In this document: piece after piece, positions 11,069-23,184 of the stretch
How the letters are laid out: every line of letters begins with the position of its first letter
Position numbering within the stretch: position 1 is the first letter of the stretch
Assembly (NCBI GenBank): GCA_008704415.1
Contig: VXIS01000141.1
Location: 49,150-113,149, forward strand
From: Sphaerosporella brunnea
Lineage: Eukaryota; Ascomycota; Pezizomycetes; Pezizales; Pyronemataceae
Direction of reading: 5' to 3'
DNA: 64,000 nucleotides
Made by a program: the position numbers and the translations under genes
Notes under the pieces: generated by a model
Databases searched by the model: none
What the model was told of the DNA's origin: nothing
Seen by the model: the letters and a program-made list of their open reading frames with translations, nothing else

Positions 11069-12798
11069 ATGCTTCGAACGATCGACCTTCCGAAGAAGTT
11101 CGAGCTCTCTGACGTCTGCCGGGTGTTATTACAGTTGTATGGCGGCCAGCGAATAGTCCAAGCAGCAGGCAACGGCAGCTATTCGGCCTCGTCGTCAGGA
11201 CCGGCTGGATTTCGAAGGACTAATCCATATACCGTGTCAGGTCGACAAGGCTTCAAGCGGCCCCGGATACAAGGCCCTGGAGAGAACGATCTTGGGGAAG
11301 AAGATCCTGATGAAGAGCAGGAAAATAATGCGCCTTCCAACAAGGAGCCCGTGACGCAGGGTACTGATCCGCCGGTCAACTGTCCAATATTCGACAAGGC
11401 CAGTCGGGAAGGAAAGGAACGACACGCCTGTAAAGGGTTGAAATTTGTTTCCCAAAAAGCTGCCATGTATGAGCCTTCCAAGTTCTAGGTTCATGGGTTC
11501 TGGTCCTGATGTGTCGCAGTGATCACGCACATGTAACCCATCTGTCCTGCCCTATCTGCTACAGGAAAATCGATTCGGACGGCGACGGTCAACAACCTGT
11601 CGATTTTGGAAGGGTCTTCTTTGGCGATATGAAAAACTTGCGGTTTGTCAAAAACCAGTCGTCGGCGCTTAAAGCTGATCGTTCGCAGTTTCCATGTTCT
11701 TCGACACCACATAAAGGTCATCCCGTGCCGTGTGGGTGGCTGCACCAGGACCAGCGGTCTGTTGAACGCATTCTCGCGGGAAAGCCATTGGAAATCACAC
11801 TGGCCGGAGCACAGCGATCAAAAAAAGGTTAAGCCACTCCTCAACCAAGCTTGGAATAGAGGAGAAGCGTACCTCAGAGACGTACAACCCGCGTTGTACG
11901 AGCTGTATACCAAAGTGAGAAAGAGCCGAACTAGACAGGAGCTGGAAGACTGTCTCTACCACCACGGCCAAAAGGTATACGACTCAGAAACCGGAACAAA
12001 CAGTAAGCGACCCCAACCTCCACGCACACAAATTATCTCTGACTTACTGGGGCTTCAGATATTGCACTCAATGACCGACTTCCGCCTGCGCAGTCGGTAG
12101 AAGCAAATAACGCAATCACTGCTATCCAACAGTTCCACTCGTCTGAGCCGGTCCATGGTCAGTTTGCTCCCGACCTCCAGGCCGCCATGCAAGGGTTTTC
12201 GTATCCGCCGGCCTTCGATGTCAATGGTATGGGTCCGCAGTTCCCGATGCCCGTCAGCATGACCAGCCATTTACGGGGACACGATGCATACATATCCCAT
12301 GGACCTATCTCAATGTTCGTCCCCGTTTCGGGAAGCGGGTCCATGTCGTCAGCGATCTACCCTAGCCCAACTGAATATGGCCATCCCACCTTGAATCCGA
12401 CCGGCGGGAGCTTCTCGGGAGTCAATTACTCGCCAACCACGCTCCGGTATTCTCCATTGTGCGACCTTGTCACCGATCTGTCGACACTGTTCAACCGAGC
12501 CGGTCGCGTGGAGCGTCTCGCGCTGCTTAAATCGCAACCCGAGTTTTTCCTCGCAATGCGAGACTTCGTCAACGAGAACGAGGGCGTGATTGAGAGCACG
12601 GGAATAACTGTCCCTCAAGCTGCCCCTCACTCAGTCAGTAATTGTAACTCCATCAACCATCCACACCATGTTGGTAGCACTGACACTTGCGAAGTAACTG
12701 CAGACAGAACTTATGATGAGAGTGCGTGGACTAGCCCGGTGCTGCAACCATTTTATCGACAGGACAACATCAATGTGCAGGAGCAGGAGTCTCTATGA
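11069..12798 (+). CDS. C2H2-like zinc-finger protein, four exons
   Basis: Model: exons 11069-11466, 11520-11642, 11689-12002 and 12059-12798, 524 aa. The introns are 53, 46 and 56 nt with GTATGA/GCAG, GTTTGT/GCAG and GTAAGC/TCAG ends. The centre carries paired Cys and His: CPIFDKASREGKERHACKG, then SCPICYRK with FGDMKNLRFHVLRHH after splicing, then CRVGGC with ESHWKSHWPEH. This arrangement resembles fungal proteins with degenerate C2H2 fingers. The N-terminal part is acidic and polar; the C-terminal 240 residues are Pro/Gly/Ser-rich and unrecognised. The 5' end is uncertain: an open coding-like stretch from about 10844 (after a CTGAC/TTTTAG acceptor) to 11037 may be an upstream exon. Target and function are unknown. 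Confidence 0.6.
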
Positions 12799-12835
12799 CG
12801 ATGTTGTATTTTCTCTAGGATTTTCCGTCATGAAA

Positions 12836-12879
12836 GAAGAAGAAGAAGAAGAAGAAGAAGAAGAAGAAGAAGAAGAAGA
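12836..12879. repeat. (GAA)n microsatellite
   Basis: About 15 GAA units lie just after the stop codon of the zinc-finger gene, probably in its 3' UTR. Confidence 0.9.
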
Positions 12880-13479
12880 CAGAAAAAAGGAAGATGACAC
12901 TTGTATCGGCCGTAAGTCGGCGCGTAGGTAAAAGCGAAGGGTAAGGTTTTTTTGGTTTTTGTTTCCTGTTCGGTTCGTTGCGATGGCGGTTCTTGTTGAT
13001 TGATTTACTGTTTTTGCGCCATCCACAGCTGTATAGCCGGTGAATAGGAAGGCTTTGAATAGAGTGAAGGATTCCCTTTCCGCAGAGAAGAGTGGTGTCT
13101 CTCGACCGCTCGAACAAGTAGCCAGGTTCACATTGATATCCGAAGTCTTGCTTTCTGAAACGAGACCCGTCTTTGTAATGCCCATGAACGCTGATCACGA
13201 GCTGAGCGGTAGAGCGGCTCATGCGTCAATCAGCACAAACCGTGTCACGTCGAGATGGCATGACGCTTCATGCACACAAGGCAGAGCTCAGTAGAGTAGA
13301 AATTAACACATGTATCGTTCGGCTCCGCGTCGGCGTATTCGTTGAGCTCCAAACCCACCAAGTGCTGAAGGAAGTGTGGCAATCCTCGCGGATAGAGCGG
13401 CTAGTTTGAAGCGGGCACACGCGCGGGCGGAAACGTGCAAAGTGGAGCTAAATCAAAAATCAAAAAAAAAAAAAACGCG

Positions 13480-14831
13480 ATGTCTTTCAACGTCTTGGAA
13501 TCAAGCAGCTTGTTGCGATCGACTCATATCAGAGTCACTATGCATGCCTTCAGAATGTCGTCTCGCTTCATGAGGCTGCTTGTAAAGGACGCAAGATCGC
13601 CCACCGCTTCACCCCGCAGATCGATATCCAATCATACAGCTTTTTCCGCAACAGCAAAACATTCAGCAATGGCCGCACCCGGCCACCACTCTCAACGGAA
13701 GGGTCAACAGAACTCGAGGCCGCAAGGATCCAACAATAGCCTTCACCTCGATGGTCACCGTTGCGATCGGCCGGACGTGAAAGCTTCCTACATCGACACC
13801 CATTGCCATCTGTTCACGACCATGAGCATGATGAAAGAGGTATCCACCGCCTTGCAGGAAATGCAGCGATAGTATGTGTCTGACAGAAAATGTCCTAGAA
13901 ACTTGCGGACACTTCCATCGAACCTCATCGGGTTGACCTGCTTGCAAAACGTCTGTTTCCCAGCAATGTGAAGGCAGTCGTCGATATCCACTGCGATATC
14001 CCCATAGGACCCTACTATGAGCAAGCGGCCGCTTTGACAGAGTGGCCCGAAGATTTCAAGTACTAGTACGTTCCTCCACGGTGGTGGCAGCGGAGGTCGT
14101 GGCTGTGCTGACCAGCCAGCTTTGCCGCTGGTGCGCACCCACATGTAGCAATGTCCTACACGGACGAAACGCACGCCAAATTCGTGGAGATAATGTCGCA
14201 CCCAAACTGCGTAGCCTGGGGGGAATGCGGTCTCGACTTCTTCAAGAACAAGCCGTACACGCACGAGGCGCAACGAAAGGTGTTCATCCGACAAATCGAG
14301 GCTGCAGTATCGCTCCACAAACCAATTGTAATCCACACGCGAGAAGCCGACGCTGCCACGCGTGAAGTGTTGGATGAACACATGCCGCGCGACCACGTTT
14401 TCCATGTTCATTGCTTCACCTCTTCAACAGAGCTCGGGAAATGGGTGTTGGAAACGTTCCCGAACTCGTTTATCGGCATCACTGGTGTTGTGTCGTATAA
14501 GCTTCCTCATGTGCAGGAGTTTATCCGGAGCGAGCAACTTCCGTTGAGCCGTATGTTGATGGAGACAGACTCGCCGTTCATGACGCCGAAGGGAATATAC
14601 CCGTGGGCGAAACAGACAAGGCCGAGGGATGTGGCGAGGAGGAGGTTTGAGTTCTGCCATAGCGGTATGATACCATTTACGGCGGAGCTTGTGGCAGATT
14701 TGATCAACCAGGGGAGGGAGGCGAGAGGAGAGGCGGCGAGGACGGATGTCGATGAGGTGTTGGAAGTTACGAGAAAAAATGCAGAAAGGGTCTATGGCAT
14801 CCAGCTAGAAAACGGTGACGATGCGAGCTGA
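13480..14831 (+). CDS. TatD-family metal-dependent hydrolase (Scn1-like)
   Basis: Model: exons 13480-13871, 13964-14065 and 14120-14831, 401 aa. The introns (92 and 54 nt) have GTATGT/CCCAG and GTACGT/CCAG ends; both joins restore family sequence (YNVKAVVDIHCD and YFAAGAHPHVAMSYTDE). Metal-ligand motifs are present: DTHCH near the N-terminus, GECGLDF (Glu), IHTRE (His), HVHCF (His) and METDSP (Asp). TatD proteins are TIM-barrel 3'-5' exonucleases/deoxyribonucleases; the fission-yeast relative is Scn1. The first about 100 residues before the barrel are basic and Ser/Arg-rich, so mitochondrial targeting is possible, particularly from a second in-frame ATG at 13540. The catalytic set looks complete. 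Confidence 0.85.
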
Positions 14832-17800
14832 TGTTGTGTGGGATAGCTTCTGTTTTCTCTATACACATCGGATTGAGAGCGTTTGGCTCTTGGACTACCA
14901 CGGGCAGGCCTAGAGAGACCGAGTGCAATGTGATATTGCTATAGAGTAGAGTGATAAATATTAACCACTGAAGTTAACGGTCGTATGGCTAACTGTTTAC
15001 TCAAAGGCTGATATCGTGTTCTAGGACTATTCCGAAAAGTTATGGCATGAGTGGATTCGAGACCGTCGTGGAGATAATCCGTCTTGAAAAAAACCTCTCA
15101 GCGATGCTCTCATGAAATATCACTCACACAAGGATGCTGAAGGCTGTACGTTCTACAGGTAGAGCCAAATGCGGGGAGGCCAAAGGAAAATCCCCGGAAA
15201 CACAAACACGTGCTCTAGCTCTACTTCCCGCGGTTCAATCGATCCTGCCTGCACCCAAAACTCCTCTCCTTCCTCCTCCCTATGGGGGTTCCCTTCCCCT
15301 GGCTTTCATCTGGGGATTGCACTTGCATCGAGATCACTCTAGCCCCCTTGACCTCTTCCACTTCCAAGAAGCACAAGAGACCACAACCATGGCTGGTTGC
15401 TGCCCTCAACACTTGGGCACGGGCTAGCCAGCTCCTCTATCAAAACGCAGCTCGAAGGAACTAGGAGTTGCAAGCCGGATAGCTCGGCGGCAAAGCTGCT
15501 TTCAGGAAATAGCAGTCGAGTTACTTGAAGCCACATGCCGCCAGTTTCCATCGCAGTGCTTGGAGAGAACTTGCGATCATGGGCTTCTGCTTCCCTGGAG
15601 AATGCTACGTAAGCCTCTGCTCTCGCGTTGTGGTTGAGGCGAGCACGGGGTGGCTTGGCTATCGGTGTTGCTCGGGCCAGCTGGGGGGTTTTGTGGGCGG
15701 GCACGAATTATTCTAGCTGTGTTCTTCGAGGAAATTGACAAGTCGGCCGGTTTGCTTCTGGACCGTATTGCAGCATTATATATTGACTAGATCCCGCCAC
15801 TATGTCCTTGGCCAGCGAGGAAGACTCCAACACAGCACAGGGTGCAAAGGGGGGGGAAATGTAGCAGTAAGCTCTCTGTTGAAGTCTATGTGCTTTGCTG
15901 GCAAATGTATCTAGGGCTCTTCTTTGAAGACCCTCTTTGATTGGGTTTGTGAAAGACATTGATATAAGTGGCGCTGTCAAGGAAAGGGCCGTCTAGTTAC
16001 CCAGAGTCGAGTGCTAACTGGTGCACCGAGGTGATCCTGAATTATACCAACTCTATTCCAAGACTCCAGTTCTGACTTATGGTGGTGAGCTAATGGCTCC
16101 AATAGTATCGTATTCCGAGCTGAGACTAGTTATCTACATTCGCAAGACGTATGTACACACACGATGAAAACATTTATAACAACAAACACACCTAGATATA
16201 GCTATCCGGGTATCTATGGAGGCCTGGAACTAGAAAAGGCTAATAAGAGATCTTGATGCATTCGGATTGAGATGACGATGCTTGCCTCTGCCAGTGTTGT
16301 ATAATATTCGTCTAAAATGCATTGTGAATAAGCCAAACAGTCTGGGGGCGGTGAAGCCCGCAAAAGTTCAGGCGGTGTTGTTGGGCGTGGCTATGAATTG
16401 CCGGTCGAGTCGTGGCATAAGGTAGCGGAGCCAAGCAAGGGCGACGAAGCTAGAGCAGGCGCATTCATCATCGGAATAGTCGATGTCGTGTGGTGAGCTG
16501 GTGACTCGCTGTTAATCTGAACCGGGAAGACTTGTCAGAGAGGGTGCACATGCCCCACAGCCAGCCACACAAACGTACAAAAACCTGGACACCACCTCCA
16601 TGCAAAGATGAAGGGGCTGGCTTTTTCGACGCAGACGCCTAAATTGCAGGGGCAAATAGCTACGGCCCAAAAACGTCATGATTCAGCAGCCTCCGTCAGT
16701 GAAAACTCATACGACGATCATCATATGCGGCAGCCAAAAGGCCCCGTGGTTTAACTTCCATATGCGGAATGATAATCACCGCCACCGCATCCTTAAGCGG
16801 CACAAACTTGGTTTCCGCAGACGACTAACGAGTGATATCAAGTGACACAAATACATATTGATGATCGCCGAAGCTTTTCAAAAGTCAGTAGATAGTTTTT
16901 GGGCTGCGATAGGTTTCTATCCGAAGAATGGATATCTCGTTTTTGGCTGACCGTCGATCCCATGGAAAGTCATGATCAGATGCAGCCCAGCACGACTCAA
17001 AGGTCTTCTCCGTGTTCAGGCCTTCAGAATCGTCGATCATCCGCCGCCGCCTGCCATTGAGCACATAGCTTCCGTAGCACCATCTGAAACGCATTAGTCT
17101 TGAATAAAATTCCGTTAGCCAGAGTGAAGCTACGCAGTTCCTCACCAATGGCCATCAAATTCCTTTTTCTACCTGGAGCACCACCCTAGTAAGAGAGGCT
17201 ACAGTAAGAGAGGCCATCGCACCAGTAAAGATCTTCCACCGCTAGACTTATGGGCGCCTCTGCCGCATCTAGGCCTGCTGCCTCCTCAATGCGGCCCACT
17301 AGGTGCCGTATCCTAGCGCACCACAAGGGCCAGCCATGACAGTCGGGAAGTAGCCTTTGGTATCGTGGCCGAACCTTGCGGGGTTTGTATCTGCAGTTAA
17401 ATGCAAACGACCACATAGCAAGGTGCATTACTTGGAGGCACCCTTATACCAGCGGATAGTTGACGAAAGGACATCCGTCTCCACGCTCAATGCCGTCAAT
17501 CAACCCTTCTCTGGAATAATAGGTGGTGATATATTCGCAGCAATGGCGGGGAAGGCGGGGAGTTTCGAAAAGCCGTCTCCCAGGAATTATGGTGTGCCGA
17601 TCCTAAGAATGCCACTAGATAGATCCACTGTCTCGGCAGTCAGATCGCTACCGCCAACACGGCCGAGACGAAAGCTGTGTCGGCTGACAGGGGGCACTGC
17701 CATGTGCATTGGTGGAATACCCATCCTCATGGCTCTGGCAGAGATTGGCCGTGGAGTTTTCAGATTACCACACAACGCTTGCCAGAATCCCCTTTTTGGC

Positions 17801-19042
17801 GACCGACGTGGCGAGAGAGTGGGCCTTCTTGCAAACTAGGCCAGCTTTAGACGCCCTTTTATTCGCTGAGGACGGACCGTATTTTGAGCACGTTCTGTCA
17901 TGCAGTGGCGAACCCGGGATGAAAGAAGTTCAGGACGGTAGCGAGGCCCCGGCTTTGAACTGCCCTCTGCTGTATGTAACGAGGTATCCTTACGTTCTTA
18001 GTGGTCACTTTCAACAGGCCTGGGTGCAGATCTGCCAGCTTTATCACTGGGCGTCGTCAGCACTACAATTCTTCGCCAAGATTACTATTGTGGATATTCC
18101 TCACCGATTGCACACACATATGGGTTTAATCCTCCCTGACGGCAAGTTGAGGGGCTTGTACTGCTCTTATGTCTGTCTGGCCTTGCTCCCCTTGGTTTCT
18201 AGGCTTCCGATGGGAGCGCATTTACACTAGTTAATACTCACGCAAAAAACCTGTGCAGCAGCATGATAGGGCGAGCCGGAATATAGTTCCTGCGTTTGCG
18301 TTTGCTATTTCCCACCGATGGAAGGCAGCCACCCTCGAACCACTCAGGGCACCACCCAAGCAGTGGTTCTTCTAACTTTGGTCCAGTTAGATCTTGCAGC
18401 AAGGCCGCAAAGACCGGCAGATAGCAAGGGGATATGTACGCCGACGTTGTACATTTAAAAGTCTCAAGCATGCGCATGCTGATATCGTGTTTGTGTTACC
18501 ATAATCCAGTTGAGCATTGATTAAGGCGTCCACCATCCGTTGGTGGAAACAGCGATGAAGGGCAAGAATCGAAGAAATGTAGCAGACAGACGGTGAAGGG
18601 GCAAAAGCTTGGTGCAATTCCACAGTTGGAATATGCCTCCCTTCTCGTAAACTAGCAGCCAATCCAATGTCGTTAGCGAACGCAAAAGGGCTGATGCACT
18701 GAAGAATATAACCACTTGTATCTGGATCAACGCATCCAAAGAGGTCTGCTGACCTTCATCTCTTGTCACTCGATCACCCTGCTTGTCGGACGGCTTCCAC
18801 TTGGCTGGTATGTATCTACCACTGGACAAGGAAGGCCTCCCATCCATACTTCATACGGCATCACATGCGCCGCAAAGCTGCTTTGTGATTGGCTAAACAT
18901 TGGACATATCCTGGATTTCTATTGTGAAAACAGTATCACGGTTCTTTATGTTTCGAATGTCATTCATTGTATCGCAGGTATCCATCCTCCAGAGCTCTCC
19001 ATCTCCAGCGGACAAAGCCGAACATCGTGAATGCTGGCGATA
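14832..19042. other. Gene-poor region, no recognised gene
   Basis: Over 4 kb without a recognisable product. Coding-like stretches occur around 16885-17428 on the minus strand and 17357-18230 on the plus strand (for example IPFLATDVAREWAFLQTRPALDALLF), but they are broken, have no domain I recognise, and could be decayed genes or chance ORFs. Confidence 0.45.
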
Positions 19043-19603
19043 CTACCAACCCTCCGCCCACAGTTGTTTGTCGTAATTCTCCGTCAATCGCTCATCCTCC
19101 CCAAACCTTGAAATGCAGTTAGCAATCAAGCCCTTTTTACTGGGAAGCACTCTCAGCCAATAGATAGCATACTTCTCCTGCCACTTTGCGAATCCTCCGT
19201 CCAGGACATAAATCTCCTGGTGCTTGACGGCATCGCTTTCATCCCGCTCCTTGGGCTCCCCGTCATCTTCCCACGCGGCATCTCGGGCAATCGAATCAGA
19301 CCCCAGCGTCCTTTCCCTCTCTCGAATGTACTTCTGAGCCGCGTTCGGACCCCGCTCCTGAGAATGCACGCAATGAAACACGACTTTCTCGGTTTGTTTC
19401 AGGGTGCGAACCAACTCCGGCAGAGAGTAGTTCAGAGTGCCGGAGGGGACATGTCGAGACGACTTGATGTGGCCTCCGATGTGATCGGAGTCTCGAACGT
19501 CAACCACCGCGACCTTCTGTTCGGTCGGTTGAGTAAGGAGGAGAGTACTAAGCCGCTCAGGGCTTATTCGGACTAACTTCGGGAGCTGTACGTAGGCCGA
19601 CAT
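19043..19603 (-). CDS. ych1: Ych1/Ibp1-type rhodanese phosphatase
   Basis: Minus-strand model: exons 19603-19173 and 19106-19043, 164 aa. A single rhodanese/CDC25-like domain carries VVDVRDSDHIGGHIK and the active-site loop HCVHSQERG, i.e. the Cys-x5-Arg signature of Cdc25-like and arsenate-reductase-like phosphatases (Ych1/Acr2/Ibp1 in yeasts). The intron 19172-19107 (GTATGC donor, CTAAC branch, CAAG acceptor) is exactly 66 nt with no in-frame stop, so an unspliced reading also stays open. Splicing restores GGFAKWQEKFGEDERLTE, typical of the family end. The gene stands alone in a gene-poor area. Its physiological substrate is unknown; arsenate reduction is a family possibility only. Confidence 0.85.
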   Translation of the reverse strand: MSAYVQLPKLVRISPERLSTLLLTQPTEQKVAVVDVRDSDHIGGHIKSSRHVPSGTLNYSLPELVRTLKQTEKVVFHCVHSQERGPNAAQKYIRERERTLGSDSIARDAAWEDDGEPKERDESDAVKHQEIYVLDGGFAKWQEKYAIYWLRVLPSKKGLIANCISRFGEDERLTENYDKQLWAEGW

Positions 19604-22600
19604 GTGGCTGGTGGCGGAGTGGGGATTGTTGGGAGCGTGGTGTGGAGTAACGGCGGGGTATGGTGGGGTTTAACTACTGCGGCTATACTCAGAACCCTGT
19701 CCCACAGCCAAGCCGCGCAGCGAAAAATCGATAACTTCTCTGGATCTCACTCAAAAAATTTGGAAGAAGTCTCAAAATTAAGAGATAGCAATTGAACCCC
19801 TTCAGGCATAAAGAATTTCTGCCGACGATTTTTCGTTGCGCTGTTGCGTTTTGGTGGGGTACCCGCGGGTTGGGGGTTGTTACACAAGGTGTCCGAATAC
19901 TTTTTTTTTTCGTCTAGCAGTGCACACGATGCATGCTGATGGCTTAACAGTTACAATATGAATTCTGTCTGCATAGTATCAGATCATATAAAGAGTGTAT
20001 ATAACGATCCAATCAATTGTGTACTAAGTTGTACAATATGAAATTGTTTCCCAAACCTGGATTTTGGACTGCATATTTTGTATGTTTCCTGACGTTCGTC
20101 TAGCTAGCTCATGTCGACGTGCTGGTCCAGTACGTATGCTTCGGTATCTAGAAATATACAGAATATGACTCTATGCACCCGCTTTTCCCCGTGGGGGTCA
20201 TTTGATGATCGTTTTGGTGCACATAGCAGATGCCCTCGTTTACCTGTGCGCTGCAATTGCTCACGCAGCTCCGAGATGGTTGTCGATACAATCCGGAGAT
20301 GCCAACTGGCCTACGCATCGGCACTTTTGCGGCACTGAAGGGCATTGGGAAAAAGGATCTGAACCGATAGTTAACTAGGGTAGAAACTAAAGAGTGAACA
20401 GGGGGGCAAAAAATCCATCAGCTTATTTAAAAACTTCTTACCGTGCCAGAGCTCTTATTGTTGCCGTTTTTGTTGTTGTTGCTGAGCTTTATCCACCATC
20501 GGCCGACCCTCCGGGCAGCTGTAGGCCAACGTCTCTTTGGCGGTTTCTATTGGACCTGCTGCGAGTGATCGCAAAATAACAGACGTCACCGGGCCGGGAC
20601 CGCGTCATGCATCGGCCCAATCAGAAGCCCATTGCAAAACCAGGTGCCGTACCGTAATATATTTCTCCCTAGGATAACAGCATATCCTTGGCCTCGTGAC
20701 AGTTCGGTAGAAATGTTTTGGACAACGGGACTCAAAAAGGAACAAATTTGCAAGTGAAGCACAGCACCAATTCCTTTCAGCTGGCGGTCTCGAAGTGCTT
20801 GATGGAGGACAGTGATTCACAGACCAGCCTAGAATTGGGGGTTTTGGTTGCCCATGCAGGGCGGCGGGAGGCAACTTGGGGCAGAAATCTACCATTCTTC
20901 CATGGGGGCCGATGGGCTTCTGACTTTATGATCGGCGGGGAACAACCACACCCGGGTTTGCTCGTGATACGTCCAAATGCGTCCACAAGCATCGCGATAT
21001 ATCTCTTCATCGATCTCCATCTTTTGCTATCTCGTATCGAAAGCCTTTTACCAGGCATCATCAGATGTCTACTAGCGGGCGGGCCTCAAGAATACACCTA
21101 TCTGCATCTCCGGAATCCCTTGGAGATATTGAGGACCCCACTCAGAGGCATCGATGTTGCTGGTCGTGTAAGGCCTGTTCTTGGGGGGCTACTAGCAGCT
21201 CGCCATGGAGCGCTTCGCGTCCCGCCCTCGTCGTCCCTGCAGCAGTTTCTGGGGCTCCTGGTCGATGATTCTGGAGCCAATGGCTATTGAATATGGCCTT
21301 CTTCCCCCACATGAGCTGCGGTAGCGGTGATGCCCCTCCCTACGTACTGCACCTGACCAAACCGATTACCTATCCGATTGCTAGAAGCACGGGCTGGAAA
21401 GCAGGCCTTCAATGCAGACTTGAAAACATCACGAGGGGACGTGATACTAATGTAGAGTTCGAGCTCATTGAAGGGGAACACGGCATGAAGAAAACCCGAC
21501 CCAGAGAGTCCTATCGCGGTTCGAATCGATATAGGGAAGAAATATGATGCCGAGTCAGACGCTATGAAAACCTGTCAGAGCTCGAGACACATCGATTGCC
21601 ACGTTGAAGCACCGGCCTGCAGTAGCCCTAAGTAGTTCTCAGTACTTGCATACACCTGGCATGCTAGCCAGCATGTCAGTTCAAACCGGAGCCACGGCAG
21701 CGGGAGTTGATACCGGATTGGAGACTCCACACCAACGGCTCCCTCCACAAAGGAAAGGGTTGGCAATAAATTGGCTTCAAGCTGCGTGCATGTGAGGACC
21801 TTGAAGGCAATGGGTTGCTCCACAAAATCAAGTTGCTCCAAATACGTGCAAGGAAACATAAATATCTTTGTTGGAAAGTCTCCTCCCGGCACATACAAAA
21901 ATCAGTCAAAGATCTCGATCTGTTGAGGTGACCTTTCGTGAGCCAATGCTTCAAGACTTCTCAGAAAACCTGCAGGCCTAAACTTGCAGTAGTTGATGTG
22001 TATTTGACGATGATCTGATAGTGATGAATACGGCCAAGTTCAATTTCAAATGCAATGGGTCCAATCACGCTGAAAACGAGGGCTGCAGACTACTCGGTAA
22101 TAATCACTCACTTAACAAGCTACGTAGCTAGCAAGATTCAAGGGATTTAGTTTTGGAGCAGTAATCCGCAGCCTCGACGCCTTGTCCGAGGACCTGAAAG
22201 AAACAAGGTCCCAAAGCCTTCATATATAATACATATTTGTAGATAATTGCGCAATCGGGATTAGATTTGGCCAAACGCTGGCCTGGACAGTGGAGACCAA
22301 CTCTAATTGACCACACGTTTAGCTTTCCAACTGGCAATGCAATGGCCTTTTCTCTCATTGGTGAGGTAATGGAAAATTCAAACCCTGAAGGCTGAAATTG
22401 CTTGGATGCATAGACGTGCATCCGTTGTGCATAGAAAGGATAGTGACATGCATGCTTCTCTTAGGTACCCGACTTCGTTGTGCCGTAAAAATAGCAAGAC
22501 CCTGCAGGGCTGCGGCGGAGGAGAGGACAGAAGAGAGGTTTATGCGTGGGCATACCCAAGACCCAGGCAAAAGAGGAACGGGACAGCGGGACAGGTACAT

Positions 22601-23184
22601 GAAATATAGAGTTTGAGCGGCGCGCAGCGAGTTTGCCGCCTCTGGGCAGGAGGAGGGAATGCCCGGCAGCGAAGGAGAAATATCTATCTACATATACATG
22701 CAAGTACCCAGCATACTAAGTAACTCGCAAGAAGAGTGTACGTACCTACAGGCACTGCACACTAGACAGCCCTTGGAAGCTGGGACAACAAGCATGCGCG
22801 CATTGCCAGGTGGAATCAACTGGGCAGTGGGTCATTGGCGGCTTCCATTGCGAGCTGATCGTGCAAAGATGTTGATGCATCCAGATTGCGCCTGCTCGAA
22901 CCGTGTATAGCAACTACTTTGTTCTGCACACACGTCGTATACTGTGCGTTTTGCGTGGGTGATGAAGGAAGGATGATACCTGCTTTTTTTTCTGAATGGG
23001 CCGGCCAGCCAGCATGGGTTGTGTGTTCGTGGTGTTCTCTGGCTTTCCTTCCTTAGCCCGCCCTGGCCGCTAGTCCGCTAGCGGGGCCGAACACCGCCCC
23101 TCGATCTACCCCAACCACTCGATAGATTGCTGCGGCTCGTCATAAATATAAAAAAAACCTCAGTTCCCCCTCCAACTCCAAGAG
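19604..23184. other. Gene-poor region with microsatellites
   Basis: No gene is recognised. Open frames such as 20718-21290 lack domains, normal codon bias or plausible splice partners. The right end should hold the FKBP promoter. Confidence 0.5.
23147..23154 (+). promoter_or_regulatory. TATA-like box of FKBP gene
   Basis: TATAAAAA lies only 38 bp upstream of the first ATG (23185) and about 140 bp upstream of the second in-frame ATG (23290), so transcription could begin close to or after the first ATG. Confidence 0.45.

Noticed and set aside
17357..18230. Overlapping plus-strand ORFs of 160-173 codons
   Set aside because: Amino-acid composition is not absurd, but there are no motifs and no convincing splice partners, and the frames overlap each other. 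Kept only as part of the gene-poor region.
20718..21290. 190-codon plus-strand ORF
   Set aside because: No family resemblance and no signs of conserved coding structure; strong overlap with equally long antisense frames.
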